Assembly: GCA_035252155.1 (NCBI GenBank)
Contig: DATFDL010000045.1
Location: forward strand, 1-16,009
Reading direction: 5' to 3'
DNA length: 16,009 bases
DNA from: JAICLL01 sp035252155
GTDB taxonomy: Bacteria > Planctomycetota > Planctomycetia > Pirellulales > JAICIG01
In this document: piece after piece, positions 8,594 through 16,009 of the stretch
Layout: each line of letters opens with the position of its first letter
Position numbering within the stretch: the stretch's first letter is position 1
Notes under the pieces: generated by a model
What the model was told of the DNA's origin: nothing
Database searches by the model: none
What the model saw: only the letters and a program-made list of their open reading frames with translations
Position numbers and translations under genes: made by a program

Positions 8594-8638
8594 GGCGCGG
8601 CGTGCCTTCGCCGCGCCCGTCAGGCTAGAAAGCCTGAC
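8594..8638 (-). terminator. Twin hairpins behind the DUF1571 gene
   Basis: GGCGCGGCG (8594-8602) pairs with CGCCGCGCC (8609-8617) across six bases. GTCAGGCT (8619-8626) pairs with AGCCTGAC (8631-8638) across AGAA. Both stems are perfect and lie 16 to 60 bases past the DUF1571 stop. Neither has a T-run in the minus-strand direction. They may end transcription or be dispersed planctomycete palindromes. Confidence 0.45.
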
Positions 8639-8653
8639 CTACGAAAGGCCGGC

Positions 8654-9913
8654 CTACTTGAACTGATAGGCCGGATTGCTGACGTCAAAATCCTTGTCAG
8701 TGAAGCCGTTGTTGAGCTTCAGGTTCAAGTAGGTGTATTCCTCCATCAAGGGCGGCGTGCCGCCCGTCTCGGCAGGCCAATCATACGATTCATACCGCAT
8801 CGGCAGGTTGTTTTGCGTGTCGATGTAGATCTTCGCGATGTGGAACAGGAATTCTTTGCGAGGCACGGGGTGCGTTACCTGCAGGCACACCACTTCTTTG
8901 CCGTTGATTTTTTTGGATGACGCCTTGACGTCGCATTCCCCAAATTTCGAATCGTTCTCGCCCACTTCAATCAGCCGCTCGACCAGCCGCCGCAGGCCCA
9001 TTTCGGTGATGGGGTAGCGATTGCCGGCCATCGCCAGGTAGCTATCCGGTTTAAGCGGAATAGTGCCGAAGATCTTCCGCATGCCATTGCCGTGGGCCAA
9101 CATATCGCCGTTGTTTCGGCCGCGGACAAAAATCGCCTCTTGGCCTTTCACTTTCGCCGGCTTAACAAAGCCCAGATAGACGCTAAACGGTTCATGCCGC
9201 ACCTTGACCGACATGTATTCCTGGTCGCCCAGCGTGCCGTCGATCCGCTCGCGCTTGACCATGATGCACGAATAGTCCTGGATCGCGTCGAGCTTCGCCA
9301 GCGTGACCTTGGCCCAGCGAATAGCGGGCAGCAGCGGGTGCTCGCCCGGCTGGGTGGCCGTCAGTTGAGCGGCGATCGACTGGGCATCCGCAGGGGGCGC
9401 GGGCGTCGGCGCGGCAGCTTCAGTCGGAGGCCCGGCTTCGACGGCCGCCAGCGGGGCTGGGAAAAACGCGGGCACCACGCCCTGCGAGGGCGCCGCGGAG
9501 GGCGGCAATGTTTGCTTGGGGGCGGAAGGCGATCGCGAATTCGCGTCAGCCAGCGGCCGGCCAGCGGGAAACAAGCCCTTCGACGAGTAACCGCGCGGTC
9601 CCGTGGGGCGCGGCAACGGTCGTGCCGCCGGTTCGCCGGGCGCTTGCGACAAGTGCCGTGGCTCAGCCGCGCGCGCCTCCCTTGCCGCTTGGATGCCATA
9701 GCCGAAGCCCCGGTTCGACGATCGCTTCGACGGAGCACGCGGCGCGGGATCGGCCGACTGTGCATCGCTGCGGATCTTGCGCTGATAAACCGACCGCGGC
9801 GCGGTCGCATCCGACTGTGCGAATGCCGCGTGTCCCAATGCGACTGCCGCCAACAAGCCGCCGAACACGCTTGCCGTCAGAATGCGGCGCCGAACGACCA
9901 TGCCCGTCACCAT
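8654..9913 (-). CDS. Exported DUF1571 protein
   Basis: A 419-residue protein with an N-terminal signal peptide (RRR at 8-10, hydrophobic 11-30, likely cleavage after AFA at 32). Residues about 35-195 are a long Pro/Ala/Arg/Ser-rich linker with no recognisable fold. The C-terminal part, from about 195, matches DUF1571: DYSCIMVKRERIDGTL, EYMSVKVRHEPFSVYLGF, a GQEAIFVRGRNNGDM segment and IDTQNNLPMRYESYDWP. DUF1571 is reminiscent of LolA/outer-membrane lipoprotein-sorting folds, but no role is established. The start ATG 9913 has GGAGG eight bases upstream, which favours it over the Met at codon 5. The gene is divergent from the metallo-hydrolase gene. Confidence 0.88.
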   Translation of the reverse strand: MVTGMVVRRRILTASVFGGLLAAVALGHAAFAQSDATAPRSVYQRKIRSDAQSADPAPRAPSKRSSNRGFGYGIQAAREARAAEPRHLSQAPGEPAARPLPRPTGPRGYSSKGLFPAGRPLADANSRSPSAPKQTLPPSAAPSQGVVPAFFPAPLAAVEAGPPTEAAAPTPAPPADAQSIAAQLTATQPGEHPLLPAIRWAKVTLAKLDAIQDYSCIMVKRERIDGTLGDQEYMSVKVRHEPFSVYLGFVKPAKVKGQEAIFVRGRNNGDMLAHGNGMRKIFGTIPLKPDSYLAMAGNRYPITEMGLRRLVERLIEVGENDSKFGECDVKASSKKINGKEVVCLQVTHPVPRKEFLFHIAKIYIDTQNNLPMRYESYDWPAETGGTPPLMEEYTYLNLKLNNGFTDKDFDVSNPAYQFK

Positions 9914-9930
9914 CGACGAATCCTCCGTGA

Positions 9931-9943
9931 ATACCTTTGGTAT
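9931..9943. promoter_or_regulatory. Short palindrome in the DUF1571 leader
   Basis: ATACC at 9931-9935 and GGTAT at 9939-9943 form a 5-3-5 inverted repeat, 18 bases upstream of the DUF1571 start in the divergent intergenic region. It could be a small operator. It could also be chance. Confidence 0.2.
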
Positions 9944-10077
9944 CTATCGCCACGGCGTAGGACGGAATTTACAATACTCGCCAATTAACCCCGCCAACCA
10001 AACAGACGCCATTTAACCTTGCGGCGGATTGGACGGCCTAAACTACCTAATGTCCGTTGCGGCGCGGAGAGCAATTC

Positions 10078-10719
10078 GTGGGTTCCGACGATTTTCGAGT
10101 GGCGACGTTCGTCTCGATGCCATTCGATCAGAACAGCTATGTTGCCCAGCTTGCCGGGCGAGACGATTGTCTGGTGATCGATCCGGGCCTGGAGTCGGAG
10201 CAGATCATCGACCATCTCGACCAGCACGGCTTGACGCCGGCGGCGTTACTCATCACGCACGGTCACGCCGATCATATTGCCGGCAATGCGGCATTGAAGC
10301 GCCGCTGGGCCTCTTGCCCAATCGTGATCGGCCGGGGCGACGCACCCAAGCTGACCGACGCCCGGCTCAACTTGTCGGCGCCCTTTGGCATGCCGCTGGT
10401 CAGTCCGCCGGCCGACGAGTTGGTCGACGAGGGGCAGCACTATCAGGCGGCCGGCTTCGATCTGCTGGTGCGCGAGATTCCCGGCCACTCGATCGGGCAC
10501 GTGGTCTTTATCTGGCAATCGCACCGGCCGATGTACGTGTTCGGCGGCGACGTTCTCTTCGCCGGCAACATCGGCCGCACCGACTTTCCCGACGGCAGCT
10601 TCGAGACGCTGATGGCCGGCATTCGGCAAAAGCTCTTCGCGCTGCCCGACGACACCATCGTGCTTTCGGGCCACGGCCCACCGACAACCATCGGGGCAGA
10701 AAAACGAAACTGGCGATAG
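10078..10719 (+). CDS. Metallo-beta-lactamase-fold hydrolase (glyoxalase II-like)
   Basis: A 213-residue metallo-hydrolase. Metal ligands are all visible: THGHADH at residues 60-66 (HxHxDH), GHSIGH with H137, GGDVLF with D158, and SGHGPPT with H199. The architecture and length fit the glyoxalase II / YcbL group, which hydrolyse thioesters such as S-lactoylglutathione, or related small hydrolases. The C-terminal glutathione-binding helices of true glyoxalase II are absent, so the substrate is uncertain. The start is GTG 10078 with GGAG eight bases upstream; a TTG at 10057 is in frame but poorly supported. It is probably cytoplasmic, as no signal is seen. It is divergent from DUF1571 and separated from the sugar kinase by a repeat element. 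Confidence 0.88.
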   Translation: MGSDDFRVATFVSMPFDQNSYVAQLAGRDDCLVIDPGLESEQIIDHLDQHGLTPAALLITHGHADHIAGNAALKRRWASCPIVIGRGDAPKLTDARLNLSAPFGMPLVSPPADELVDEGQHYQAAGFDLLVREIPGHSIGHVVFIWQSHRPMYVFGGDVLFAGNIGRTDFPDGSFETLMAGIRQKLFALPDDTIVLSGHGPPTTIGAEKRNWR

Positions 10720-10827
10720 CCGCGGCCGCGACGCCCGAGTCATTGGCGCAGGAAATATCGTATTCGTCGGCGGCCAATAACCCCTGCTCATCGCGCACGA
10801 CGGCAGCTATAGTAACCGTATCGTACC

Positions 10828-10946
10828 GGTGGCTGGGGCAGAGCCTTGGCGATGCCCCGGTGCGCTATCCGCCGGGGCGTCGCCTGGCCGATTAGCCGCT
10901 CGTGAATGCAGGACGTCGTCACCGGCCCAACTCTGCCCCAGCCACC
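10828..10946. repeat. Structured repeat element, copy 2 (full, cruciform-like)
   Basis: The first 34 bases (10828-10861) are identical to 8266-8299. The outer arm at 10828-10843 pairs perfectly over 16 bases with CTCTGCCCCAGCCACC at 10931-10946. Inside it, GGCGATGCCCCGG (10848-10860) pairs at 12 of 13 positions with CCGGGGCGTCGCC (10872-10884). The nested stems resemble a small non-autonomous mobile element or structured dispersed repeat. It ends 38 bases before the sugar kinase start, so it also forms that gene's leader. Confidence 0.8.
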
Positions 10947-10984
10947 TAGATCTAAACGATCGTCGATTCTTTTCGCTGCTAACT

Positions 10985-12067
10985 ATGCCACCCCTAAAAC
11001 TTCGCCAAGACGCCTGCCAGCTCGATTTTCTTTCGCTGGGGGCGCTGGTCCACCGGCTCGATCCGGGCGTCATTCCGTTTCGCAAAGCCCGTTCGGCTGA
11101 AATTCATGTGTCGGGCGGCGAATATAATGTGGCGGCCAATTTATCGGACTGCTTCGGGCTGAAAACCGGCATCGCCACCGCGATGGTCAAGTACCCGATC
11201 GGCGAGCTGGTGCAATCGCGCGTGCGTGAGACGGGCGTCACGCCGTTTTACAAATGGTTCGATCATGACGGCGTGCGCGGCCCGAACATCGCCACCGTTT
11301 ATAGCGATCGGGGACAAGGCGTCCGCCCGCCCGTCGTGTTTTACAACCGGGCCAACGAAGCCGGCGCGCTGCTCAAGCCCGGCGATTTCGAGTGGGCCAA
11401 AATCTTCGCCGGCGGCGTCCGCTGGTTTCATTCGGGCGGCATTTTCGCCGCGCTGTCGGAAACCACCTCCGGGCTGATCGTCGAGGGAATGCAGGCGGCC
11501 AAGGCGGCCGGGGCCATCAACTCGTTCGATCTCAATTATCGGGCCAAGCTTTGGTCGAGCGTGGGCGGCGTCCAGCGGGCCCACCAGGTGCTGCGGCAGA
11601 TCGTCAGCAATGTCGACGCCCTGTTTGGCAACGAAGAAGACTTGCAGAAAGGACTCGGCATCAAAGGCCCCGACGTCGAATCGAAACCGGGCCTGCATCC
11701 CGATACGTTCTTCGACTTGATCGAACGGGTCGTCGAGCAATTCCCCAATATCAAGTTGGTGGCGACCACCCTGCGCGATGTTCACTCGACCAATCGCCAC
11801 GACTGGGCGGCTGTGCTCTGGCTCGACGGGCAAAAGCTGGTCAGCCCCACCTGCCAGTTAGATGTGCTCTGCCGCATCGGCGGCGGCGACGGCTTTGCCG
11901 CCGGGCTGATCTATGGGCTGATCGCCGGTCGGCCGGCCGAAGAGGCACTGCGGCTGGGCTGGGCGCACGGCGCGCTTTTGACCACTTTTCCCGGCGACGT
12001 GACAATGGCCCGACTGGAAGAGGTCGAGGCATTGGCCAAGGGCGGTTCGGCCCGAGTGCAACGGTAA
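10985..12067 (+). CDS. PfkB-family carbohydrate kinase (2-keto-3-deoxygluconate kinase-like)
   Basis: A 360-residue ribokinase/PfkB-fold kinase that should phosphorylate a sugar or sugar acid with ATP. The N-terminal substrate motif is SGGEYNVAANL (43-53). FDLNYRAKLW (181-190) and GNEEDL (215-220) are typical of 2-keto-3-deoxygluconate kinases. The catalytic loop is GGGDGFAAGL (299-308), with D302 as the catalytic base. The ATG at 10985 is used; the frame is open upstream to 10829 but that part is the repeat element. No ribosome binding site is obvious. No other gluconate or pectin pathway gene lies in the window, so the substrate is only suggested. Confidence 0.85.
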   Translation: MPPLKLRQDACQLDFLSLGALVHRLDPGVIPFRKARSAEIHVSGGEYNVAANLSDCFGLKTGIATAMVKYPIGELVQSRVRETGVTPFYKWFDHDGVRGPNIATVYSDRGQGVRPPVVFYNRANEAGALLKPGDFEWAKIFAGGVRWFHSGGIFAALSETTSGLIVEGMQAAKAAGAINSFDLNYRAKLWSSVGGVQRAHQVLRQIVSNVDALFGNEEDLQKGLGIKGPDVESKPGLHPDTFFDLIERVVEQFPNIKLVATTLRDVHSTNRHDWAAVLWLDGQKLVSPTCQLDVLCRIGGGDGFAAGLIYGLIAGRPAEEALRLGWAHGALLTTFPGDVTMARLEEVEALAKGGSARVQR

Positions 12068-12198
12068 TTCCTTGCAGATACCGGGCGGCGGCCGTATCAT
12101 CCAGAGCGTTGGGCGCCAGGCGACAGTCGAGCAGCACGTTCGATCGCTTCTGAACAAGAACCCCTCGGCGGCCTGCCCACCGGAACGGGAGACAAATC

Positions 12199-13152
12199 AT
12201 GACGTGTCGAACGGCGGTCAAGTGGGCGTTGGTCGTAGCCTTGATCTCGTTGCCTGCCGCGACCGAGGGCGCTCCTCGCGCCAAGCGGTCGCGGGGCCGG
12301 GCGTCGTCGCGGCATGAGCTCGACGTCACCGCGAAGAAAGTCGATTTGTTCAAGGCGATCAGCTCGAAGCAAGTCGTGGCGATGTTTTTTCCGCAGGGGC
12401 CGGGACTGGGGGTGCTTCACCTGATGAACGATTCGGAAGAACCGTTGACCGTCGAAGTGCCTCTGATGCTGGGCGCCAAGCCGCAGGTTCCGCCCATCGG
12501 CGCCAATCAAAACACCAACCTGCTGATGTTCGGAACGCGGGACGTGCCGCAGGCCATGGCGGGAGTGATCAGCCCGGAATGGTCGAACGTGGGCGTCGAA
12601 AAGAAGCGGGGCAAGAGGAAGCCTGTTCGAAGACCGGCTGCCAAGGCCGAGCCGGAGGCCGACGAGAACGGCGATGCGCCGGCCGAAGATGCAGCCGAAG
12701 ACGCCAAGCCCGCCGCCAAAACGCGCACGCGACGAACCACCAAGCCCGCCAAGCCCAGCGAGGACCCGGCCGACGAAAAACCAGCCGAAGAAAAGAAAGA
12801 GCCGACCGACTCGACGGTGGCGGTGGTGCCCTTGCCGGTGGGCGGGGAGCAAGACCTGGAGATGATCTGTGTTGGCGTCGAGTGGGGCCGGTCGCAACCG
12901 CGGCCCGCCGCTCCTTATGTGGTGACCGAGTTTGACGAAACGACGAAGACCAGCGAGATCAAAACGCTCTTAGAGCAGTTGAGCAAGGGCAAGATTCCCG
13001 ATCCCAGCGTGGCCCAGATCTTGGCGTGGCGTTATGTGGGCCGGTTGTCGTGGGAAGATTTGATCATGTCCGGCCGCGTGCTCTTGCCCCAACTTGAGGC
13101 CGCCAAGCAACTCGACGAGAAGATTACTGGCGGTAAAGGGGCGGAAAAGTAG
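12199..13152 (+). CDS. Exported protein of unknown function with charged linker
   Basis: A 317-residue protein. A signal peptide spans 1 to about 25 (WALVVALISLPAATEGA). Residues 42-132 form a globular-looking segment (VDLFKAISSKQVVAMFFP, LHLMNDSEEPLTVEVPLMLG). Residues 134-205 are a Lys/Glu/Ala/Pro-rich, probably disordered linker. The C-terminal part resumes with VAVVPLPVGG and a helical region, VAQILAWRYVGRLSWEDLI, to the end. GGGAG lies seven bases before the ATG. I recognise no family. It follows the sugar kinase on the same strand with a 131-base gap and could share its transcript. It is probably periplasmic or surface-linked. Confidence 0.8.
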   Translation: MTCRTAVKWALVVALISLPAATEGAPRAKRSRGRASSRHELDVTAKKVDLFKAISSKQVVAMFFPQGPGLGVLHLMNDSEEPLTVEVPLMLGAKPQVPPIGANQNTNLLMFGTRDVPQAMAGVISPEWSNVGVEKKRGKRKPVRRPAAKAEPEADENGDAPAEDAAEDAKPAAKTRTRRTTKPAKPSEDPADEKPAEEKKEPTDSTVAVVPLPVGGEQDLEMICVGVEWGRSQPRPAAPYVVTEFDETTKTSEIKTLLEQLSKGKIPDPSVAQILAWRYVGRLSWEDLIMSGRVLLPQLEAAKQLDEKITGGKGAEK

Positions 13153-13246
13153 CCCGTCCCGTGCTGTGCGTTTTCGACCTCAAGGCAGCCCCGGCCCTCG
13201 TGGCCGCGCCGGGCAGGCGTAGATGGCGGGCATCACTTCGAATTAG

Positions 13247-13402
13247 ATGTCCACTGCTAGCTATCTCGATCGTTTTTTTGAGCCCATGACCGAGGCTTTT
13301 ACCCCGGAGCTGGCCCGCATGATTCTCGAATACCGCGCCGTCGTTATTATCTCGATGATTCAGGCGAAAGCGCGGCGGTTTCTCGCGCCACGGTCGGCGT
13401 AA
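13247..13402 (+). CDS. Tiny ORF, possibly an internally deleted small protein
   Basis: The frame ATG 13247 to TAA 13400-13402 encodes 51 residues: MSTASYLDRFFEPMTEAF, then TPELARMILEYRAVVIISM, then IQAKARRFLAPRSA. From memory, planctomycete genomes have a family of about 80 residues with the same beginning (SYLDRF.EP..E.FTPE.AR.I) and the same end (I..IQAKAR.FL). Those have a middle segment of about 30 residues that is missing here between MIL and EYRA. The ends match and the frame is kept, so the gene may be a shortened functional copy or a relic. No good ribosome binding site precedes it. It converges on the membrane protein gene, 9 bases apart. Confidence 0.5.
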   Translation: MSTASYLDRFFEPMTEAFTPELARMILEYRAVVIISMIQAKARRFLAPRSA

Positions 13403-13411
13403 TGGTCTAGC

Positions 13412-13966
13412 TCAGATCGCGGACTCTTTAGTTTTGTGTGGCCGCCGGGTAGTGTCACCGTGCGTTTTTCGAGGCATGCCGGGCAAGTAAATGACGTGAG
13501 ATCGAATAATGATACTCACGCTGTAAACCGAACTGACAAGTCCAATCAAAACGGCTGCGCGGAGTGGCCAAGGCGCGAACGGCGCCGTAGGGAAGAAAAA
13601 AGTCCGTCTCAAACGCCAACCAGCATCTTCCCATAGCAGGTCGGGCCAATCAGGTTCGATTCTTGCGCGAGCGCATGCCGCCGCGGCGAGTGTCATGAGC
13701 ATCAAAACGGATCGGATTGTGATTTGCGATGGCCGGCCCAAAAGTCTCCGAACGCCATGGCCAGTTGCGGTTGCGACCAGTGTTGAGGCAACCAGATTGC
13801 CGCTCCACACAATCCAGTTGCTTTTGTCGGCCGTCATCCAGGGCCATCCGTCGAACGGCACAACGTCGGAAATGAACGGCGACGCCCCATATTGTTGACA
13901 GCGCCACAAGCAAGCGAATTCGATGAGGGCGATAGCCCCGACGGCGATTGGACGAACCGTATTCAT
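13412..13966 (-). CDS. Hypothetical membrane protein, four predicted helices
   Basis: A 184-residue protein from ATG 13966. Four hydrophobic segments are seen: VRPIAVGAIALIEFACLW near the N-terminus, WIVWSGNLVASTLVATATG, IRSVLMLMTLAAAACA, and LRAAVLIGLVSSVYSVSIII near the C-terminus. A basic tail follows. The frame extends to 14002, but the extra 12 residues are not needed and MNTVRPIA reads as a natural membrane-protein start. I recognise no family. The 141-base gap to the divergent glycosyltransferase should hold both promoters, none of which is clear. Confidence that it is a gene is moderate. Confidence 0.6.
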   Translation of the reverse strand: MNTVRPIAVGAIALIEFACLWRCQQYGASPFISDVVPFDGWPWMTADKSNWIVWSGNLVASTLVATATGHGVRRLLGRPSQITIRSVLMLMTLAAAACARARIEPDWPDLLWEDAGWRLRRTFFFPTAPFAPWPLRAAVLIGLVSSVYSVSIIIRSHVIYLPGMPRKTHGDTTRRPHKTKESAI

Positions 13967-14107
13967 GGTTACAGGTAGTTGAAAAACCGGCCTTGCCGCC
14001 AAGGGGCCGGGCTAGTAGCATCGCGGCGTTCTTAAGCAGCCTGGGGCGGTCATTGGCTCGCCACGCGCCGGCTCCGCGCTCTCACCTCGTCGCTTTTCCC
14101 GCCACGG

Positions 14108-15907
14108 ATGGCACACCCCGCCAAGCAATTCGCCCTCTTAAGTACGATCGCGGCGGCGGTGCTGTTCATCAACCTGGGCGGCGCGCAGCTTTGGGATGAA
14201 GACGAACCGATCTTCGCCGGGGCCGCCCGCGAGATGCTCGAACGGGGCGACTGGGTCGTGCCGTATTTCAACGGCCAGATGCTGCCCGACAAGCCGGCGT
14301 TGATGTATTGGGTGATGATCGCCGGCTATCGGGCGTTCGGCGTCAGCGAGTTCTCGGCCCGATTTGGCTCGGCGTTGTTCGGGCTGGCCAGCGTGCTGCT
14401 CACCTGGCAACTCGGCCGGCAGCTCTTTTCGGCGCGGGTGGGTTTTTGGGCCGGCGTAGTGCTGGCCACCAGTTTGAATTTCGATGTGGTGATGCGGGCA
14501 GCCACGCCCGACGCCCTGCTGGTGTTTTTCTCGACTCTGGCATTCTACGCCTTTGTTCGCGGCACAACGCCAGAAAGCACATACCCGCTGAGCGCCGCCC
14601 CAAGTTGGCGAACTTGGGTCGCTGTCTACGGGGCGATGGGCATGGCGGCGCTGGCCAAGGGGCCTGTGGGTGTGGTGCTGCCGACGGCAACTATCGGCAT
14701 GTATCTGTTGATTGCGCGCGCGAATCATAGTGGTAGCGGAATTCGTGAGAATTCTGGCCGCAGTCGGCGGGCGCGGCCCGACCTCTCACGAAGTCGGCTA
14801 CGGCGCATGCTTCGGGCACTCGCTACGATTTTTCACCCGTTGCACTTCCTGCGGACTACTTGGAGCATGAGGCCGCTGACGGCCATTGCCACGATCTTGG
14901 TCGTCGCGGGACCGTGGTATGTGTGGGTGGGCTTTCGCACCGGCGGCGCTTGGCCGGCGGGATTCTTCGGCGTACACAATCTGGGCCGATTCATGCGGCC
15001 GATGGAGCACCACAGCGGCCCGTTTTTTTATTATCTGATCGTCCTGCTGATCGGGCTGTTTCCCTGGTCAGTCTTTCTTGGTCCCGGTTTGCGACAGGCG
15101 GCGCGGCGCTCGCAGCTCGGTCACCGCTGGCAGCCGAGCTATCTATTCTTGGCGTGCTGGATCGGTTGCTATCTGGTCATCCTCTCGTCCGCCCGGACCA
15201 AGTTGCCGAATTACATCTTGCCGATCTATCCCGCGCTGGCGCTGCTGGTGGGAGGCTGGATCGACGCCTGGCTCCGCCGCCCGAGCCGGGTGGCCCGGCG
15301 TGACCTGCTCGCCGCGTGGCTGACGATCGGTCTGATCGGCGTGGCCATGACGATCGTCGCCCCGATCGTCGCTCAAAAATTTTTGCACGGAGATCCGATC
15401 TTATTCGTGTGCGGGCTGCCGTTGATCGCCGGCGCGGCGGCGGCCTGGTGGTTCAGCAAGCAAGGCCGACCACGCCGTGCGGCCTGGTCGCTGGCCGTCT
15501 CGGCGGCCGCCTGGAGCATGGCGCTGTTCGGCTGGGCTGCGGCGCGCGTCGATCGGCAGCAAACCAGCGCCCAATTTGCTGCCGTGATTGATGAGTGCGC
15601 CGGCGGTCGAACGCCCGCCATCCGCGCGTTTGGTTATTATCGTCCGAGCCTGGTCTACTACACACGGCAGCCCGTGCGGCAGATTTTTGCGCCGGAGGAT
15701 GCCGCCAAGTTTTTCCGTGAACATTCCAGCGATGCGTTTTTGTTCACCAACGAAAAGGAATACGAGCGGCTGGCGGGCGTGCTGCCGGCAGGCGTTACGG
15801 TGCTCGACCGGCGGCCGTGGTTCCTAAAATCGCGCGAGATATTGTTGCTCGGCCGCGATGGGCCTCGCATCACAGCCCGGACACCCAACGGGCGACAACC
15901 GAATTGA
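14108..15907 (+). CDS. GT39/ArnT-like integral membrane glycosyltransferase
   Basis: A 599-residue polytopic membrane protein of the PMT/ArnT type, which transfers a sugar from a polyprenyl-phosphate donor to lipid or protein on the outer face of the membrane. The first external loop has the catalytic acidic cluster WDEDEP (29-34), followed by REMLERGDWVVPYFNG and DKPALMYW (61-68), all typical of the family. About ten hydrophobic segments follow, including SVLLTWQLG, GFWAGVVLATS, MAALAKGPVGVVLP, FYYLIVLLIGLFPWSVFLGP and LPNYILPIYPALALLVGGW. The C-terminal 100 residues are soluble-looking (FGYYRPSLVYYTRQPVRQIF). Residues 209-231 are encoded by an inverted-repeat insertion. The start ATG 14108 has no clear ribosome binding site. 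The acceptor is unknown. Confidence 0.88.
   Translation: MAHPAKQFALLSTIAAAVLFINLGGAQLWDEDEPIFAGAAREMLERGDWVVPYFNGQMLPDKPALMYWVMIAGYRAFGVSEFSARFGSALFGLASVLLTWQLGRQLFSARVGFWAGVVLATSLNFDVVMRAATPDALLVFFSTLAFYAFVRGTTPESTYPLSAAPSWRTWVAVYGAMGMAALAKGPVGVVLPTATIGMYLLIARANHSGSGIRENSGRSRRARPDLSRSRLRRMLRALATIFHPLHFLRTTWSMRPLTAIATILVVAGPWYVWVGFRTGGAWPAGFFGVHNLGRFMRPMEHHSGPFFYYLIVLLIGLFPWSVFLGPGLRQAARRSQLGHRWQPSYLFLACWIGCYLVILSSARTKLPNYILPIYPALALLVGGWIDAWLRRPSRVARRDLLAAWLTIGLIGVAMTIVAPIVAQKFLHGDPILFVCGLPLIAGAAAAWWFSKQGRPRRAAWSLAVSAAAWSMALFGWAAARVDRQQTSAQFAAVIDECAGGRTPAIRAFGYYRPSLVYYTRQPVRQIFAPEDAAKFFREHSSDAFLFTNEKEYERLAGVLPAGVTVLDRRPWFLKSREILLLGRDGPRITARTPNGRQPN
14733..14801. repeat. 69-bp inverted-repeat element inserted in frame in the glycosyltransferase
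   Basis: The arm at 14733-14750 (GTAGCGGAATTCGTGAGA) matches the reverse complement of the arm at 14784-14801 at 16 of 18 positions. An inner GGCCGC (14756-14761) pairs with GCGGCC (14773-14778). The element is 69 bases, a multiple of three, so the frame is kept. It encodes the Arg/Ser-rich SGIRENSGRSRRARPDLSR segment in a loop between two membrane helices. No target duplication is obvious. Confidence 0.75.
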
Positions 15908-16009
15908 CCGGGGATAACGATGATTCCACGAAACCAAGCGAGCAAAAGAGGGTGCCACGGCATCCGCCGCGGCGCGCGCGGCTTCGAGTTTACCACATAC
16001 CGATCGTCG
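15908..16009. other. Window end after the glycosyltransferase
   Basis: No supported gene. GCCGCG (15966-15971) and CGCGGC (15977-15982) form a short hairpin about 60 bases past the glycosyltransferase stop, without a T-run. A plus-strand frame opens at ATG 15920 and is still open at the window edge (30 codons, MIPRNQASKRG...). It has atypical codon use and no recognisable similarity. Confidence 0.3.

Noticed and set aside
9092..9988. Long plus-strand frame antisense to DUF1571
   Set aside because: It is Arg/Gly-rich and arises opposite the Pro/Ala linker of DUF1571; no recognisable domain.
10029..10895. 288-residue frame overlapping the metallo-hydrolase gene
   Set aside because: It is Arg-rich and out of frame with a protein whose metal-binding motifs are all intact.
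10829..10984. N-terminal extension of the sugar kinase
   Set aside because: It is a read-through of the dispersed repeat element; kinase similarity starts after ATG 10985.
15920..16009. Start of a possible gene open to the window edge
   Set aside because: It is only 30 codons, has atypical codon use and no recognisable motif; kept only as a note.

Overview
The window is a GC-rich chromosomal segment that looks like a planctomycete, most likely of the Pirellulales. The strongest evidence is the pair of planctomycete-typical genes at 2651-7427: a large PSCyt1/PSCyt2/LamG/PSD1 (DUF1549/DUF1553) cytochrome-like protein and a DUF1501 protein. They sit behind a FadR-type GntR regulator and near a DUF1571 protein. 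The assignment is inference from gene content. No rRNA, tRNA or CRISPR array was seen.

Layout, left to right. (1) 1-663 is the 3' part of an N-acyl-D-amino-acid deacylase gene. (2) 785-2211 holds a tail-to-tail restriction-modification pair: an intact beta-class DNA methyltransferase on the plus strand, and a PD-(D/E)XK-type restriction endonuclease on the minus strand. The endonuclease gene reads as broken, with a frameshift near 1747 and an ATT where the start codon should be. (3) 2418-8197 is a minus-strand operon in the order GntR regulator, PSD1 protein, DUF1501 protein, then possibly a 62-residue small protein. GntR and PSD1 overlap by ATGA. A 30-bp inverted repeat lies between PSD1 and DUF1501. 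(4) 8198-8653 is a long leader and spacer. It carries a candidate promoter with two palindromic operator-like sites 21 bp apart, one copy of a 34-bp repeat, and hairpins behind the DUF1571 gene. (5) 8654-9913 is an exported DUF1571 protein on the minus strand, divergent from a metallo-beta-lactamase-fold hydrolase (10078-10719). A structured repeat follows, then a PfkB-family sugar kinase (10985-12067) and an exported protein of unknown function (12199-13152). (6) 13247-13402 is a very small ORF that looks like an internally deleted member of a small planctomycete protein family. It converges on a four-helix membrane protein (13412-13966). (7) 14108-15907 is a GT39/ArnT-like membrane glycosyltransferase carrying an in-frame insertion of a 69-bp inverted-repeat element.

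How the genes may work together: the GntR regulator probably controls its own operon, whose PSD1 and DUF1501 proteins are exported (Sec and possibly Tat) and may act together on an unknown substrate, as inferred from the recurring pairing of these families. The methyltransferase probably now acts without its restriction partner. The other genes show no obvious shared pathway.

The least expected signals are the decaying restriction gene, the paired operator-like palindromes upstream of GntR, the dispersed 34-bp repeat with its cruciform-like full copy, and the in-frame repeat insertion in the glycosyltransferase.
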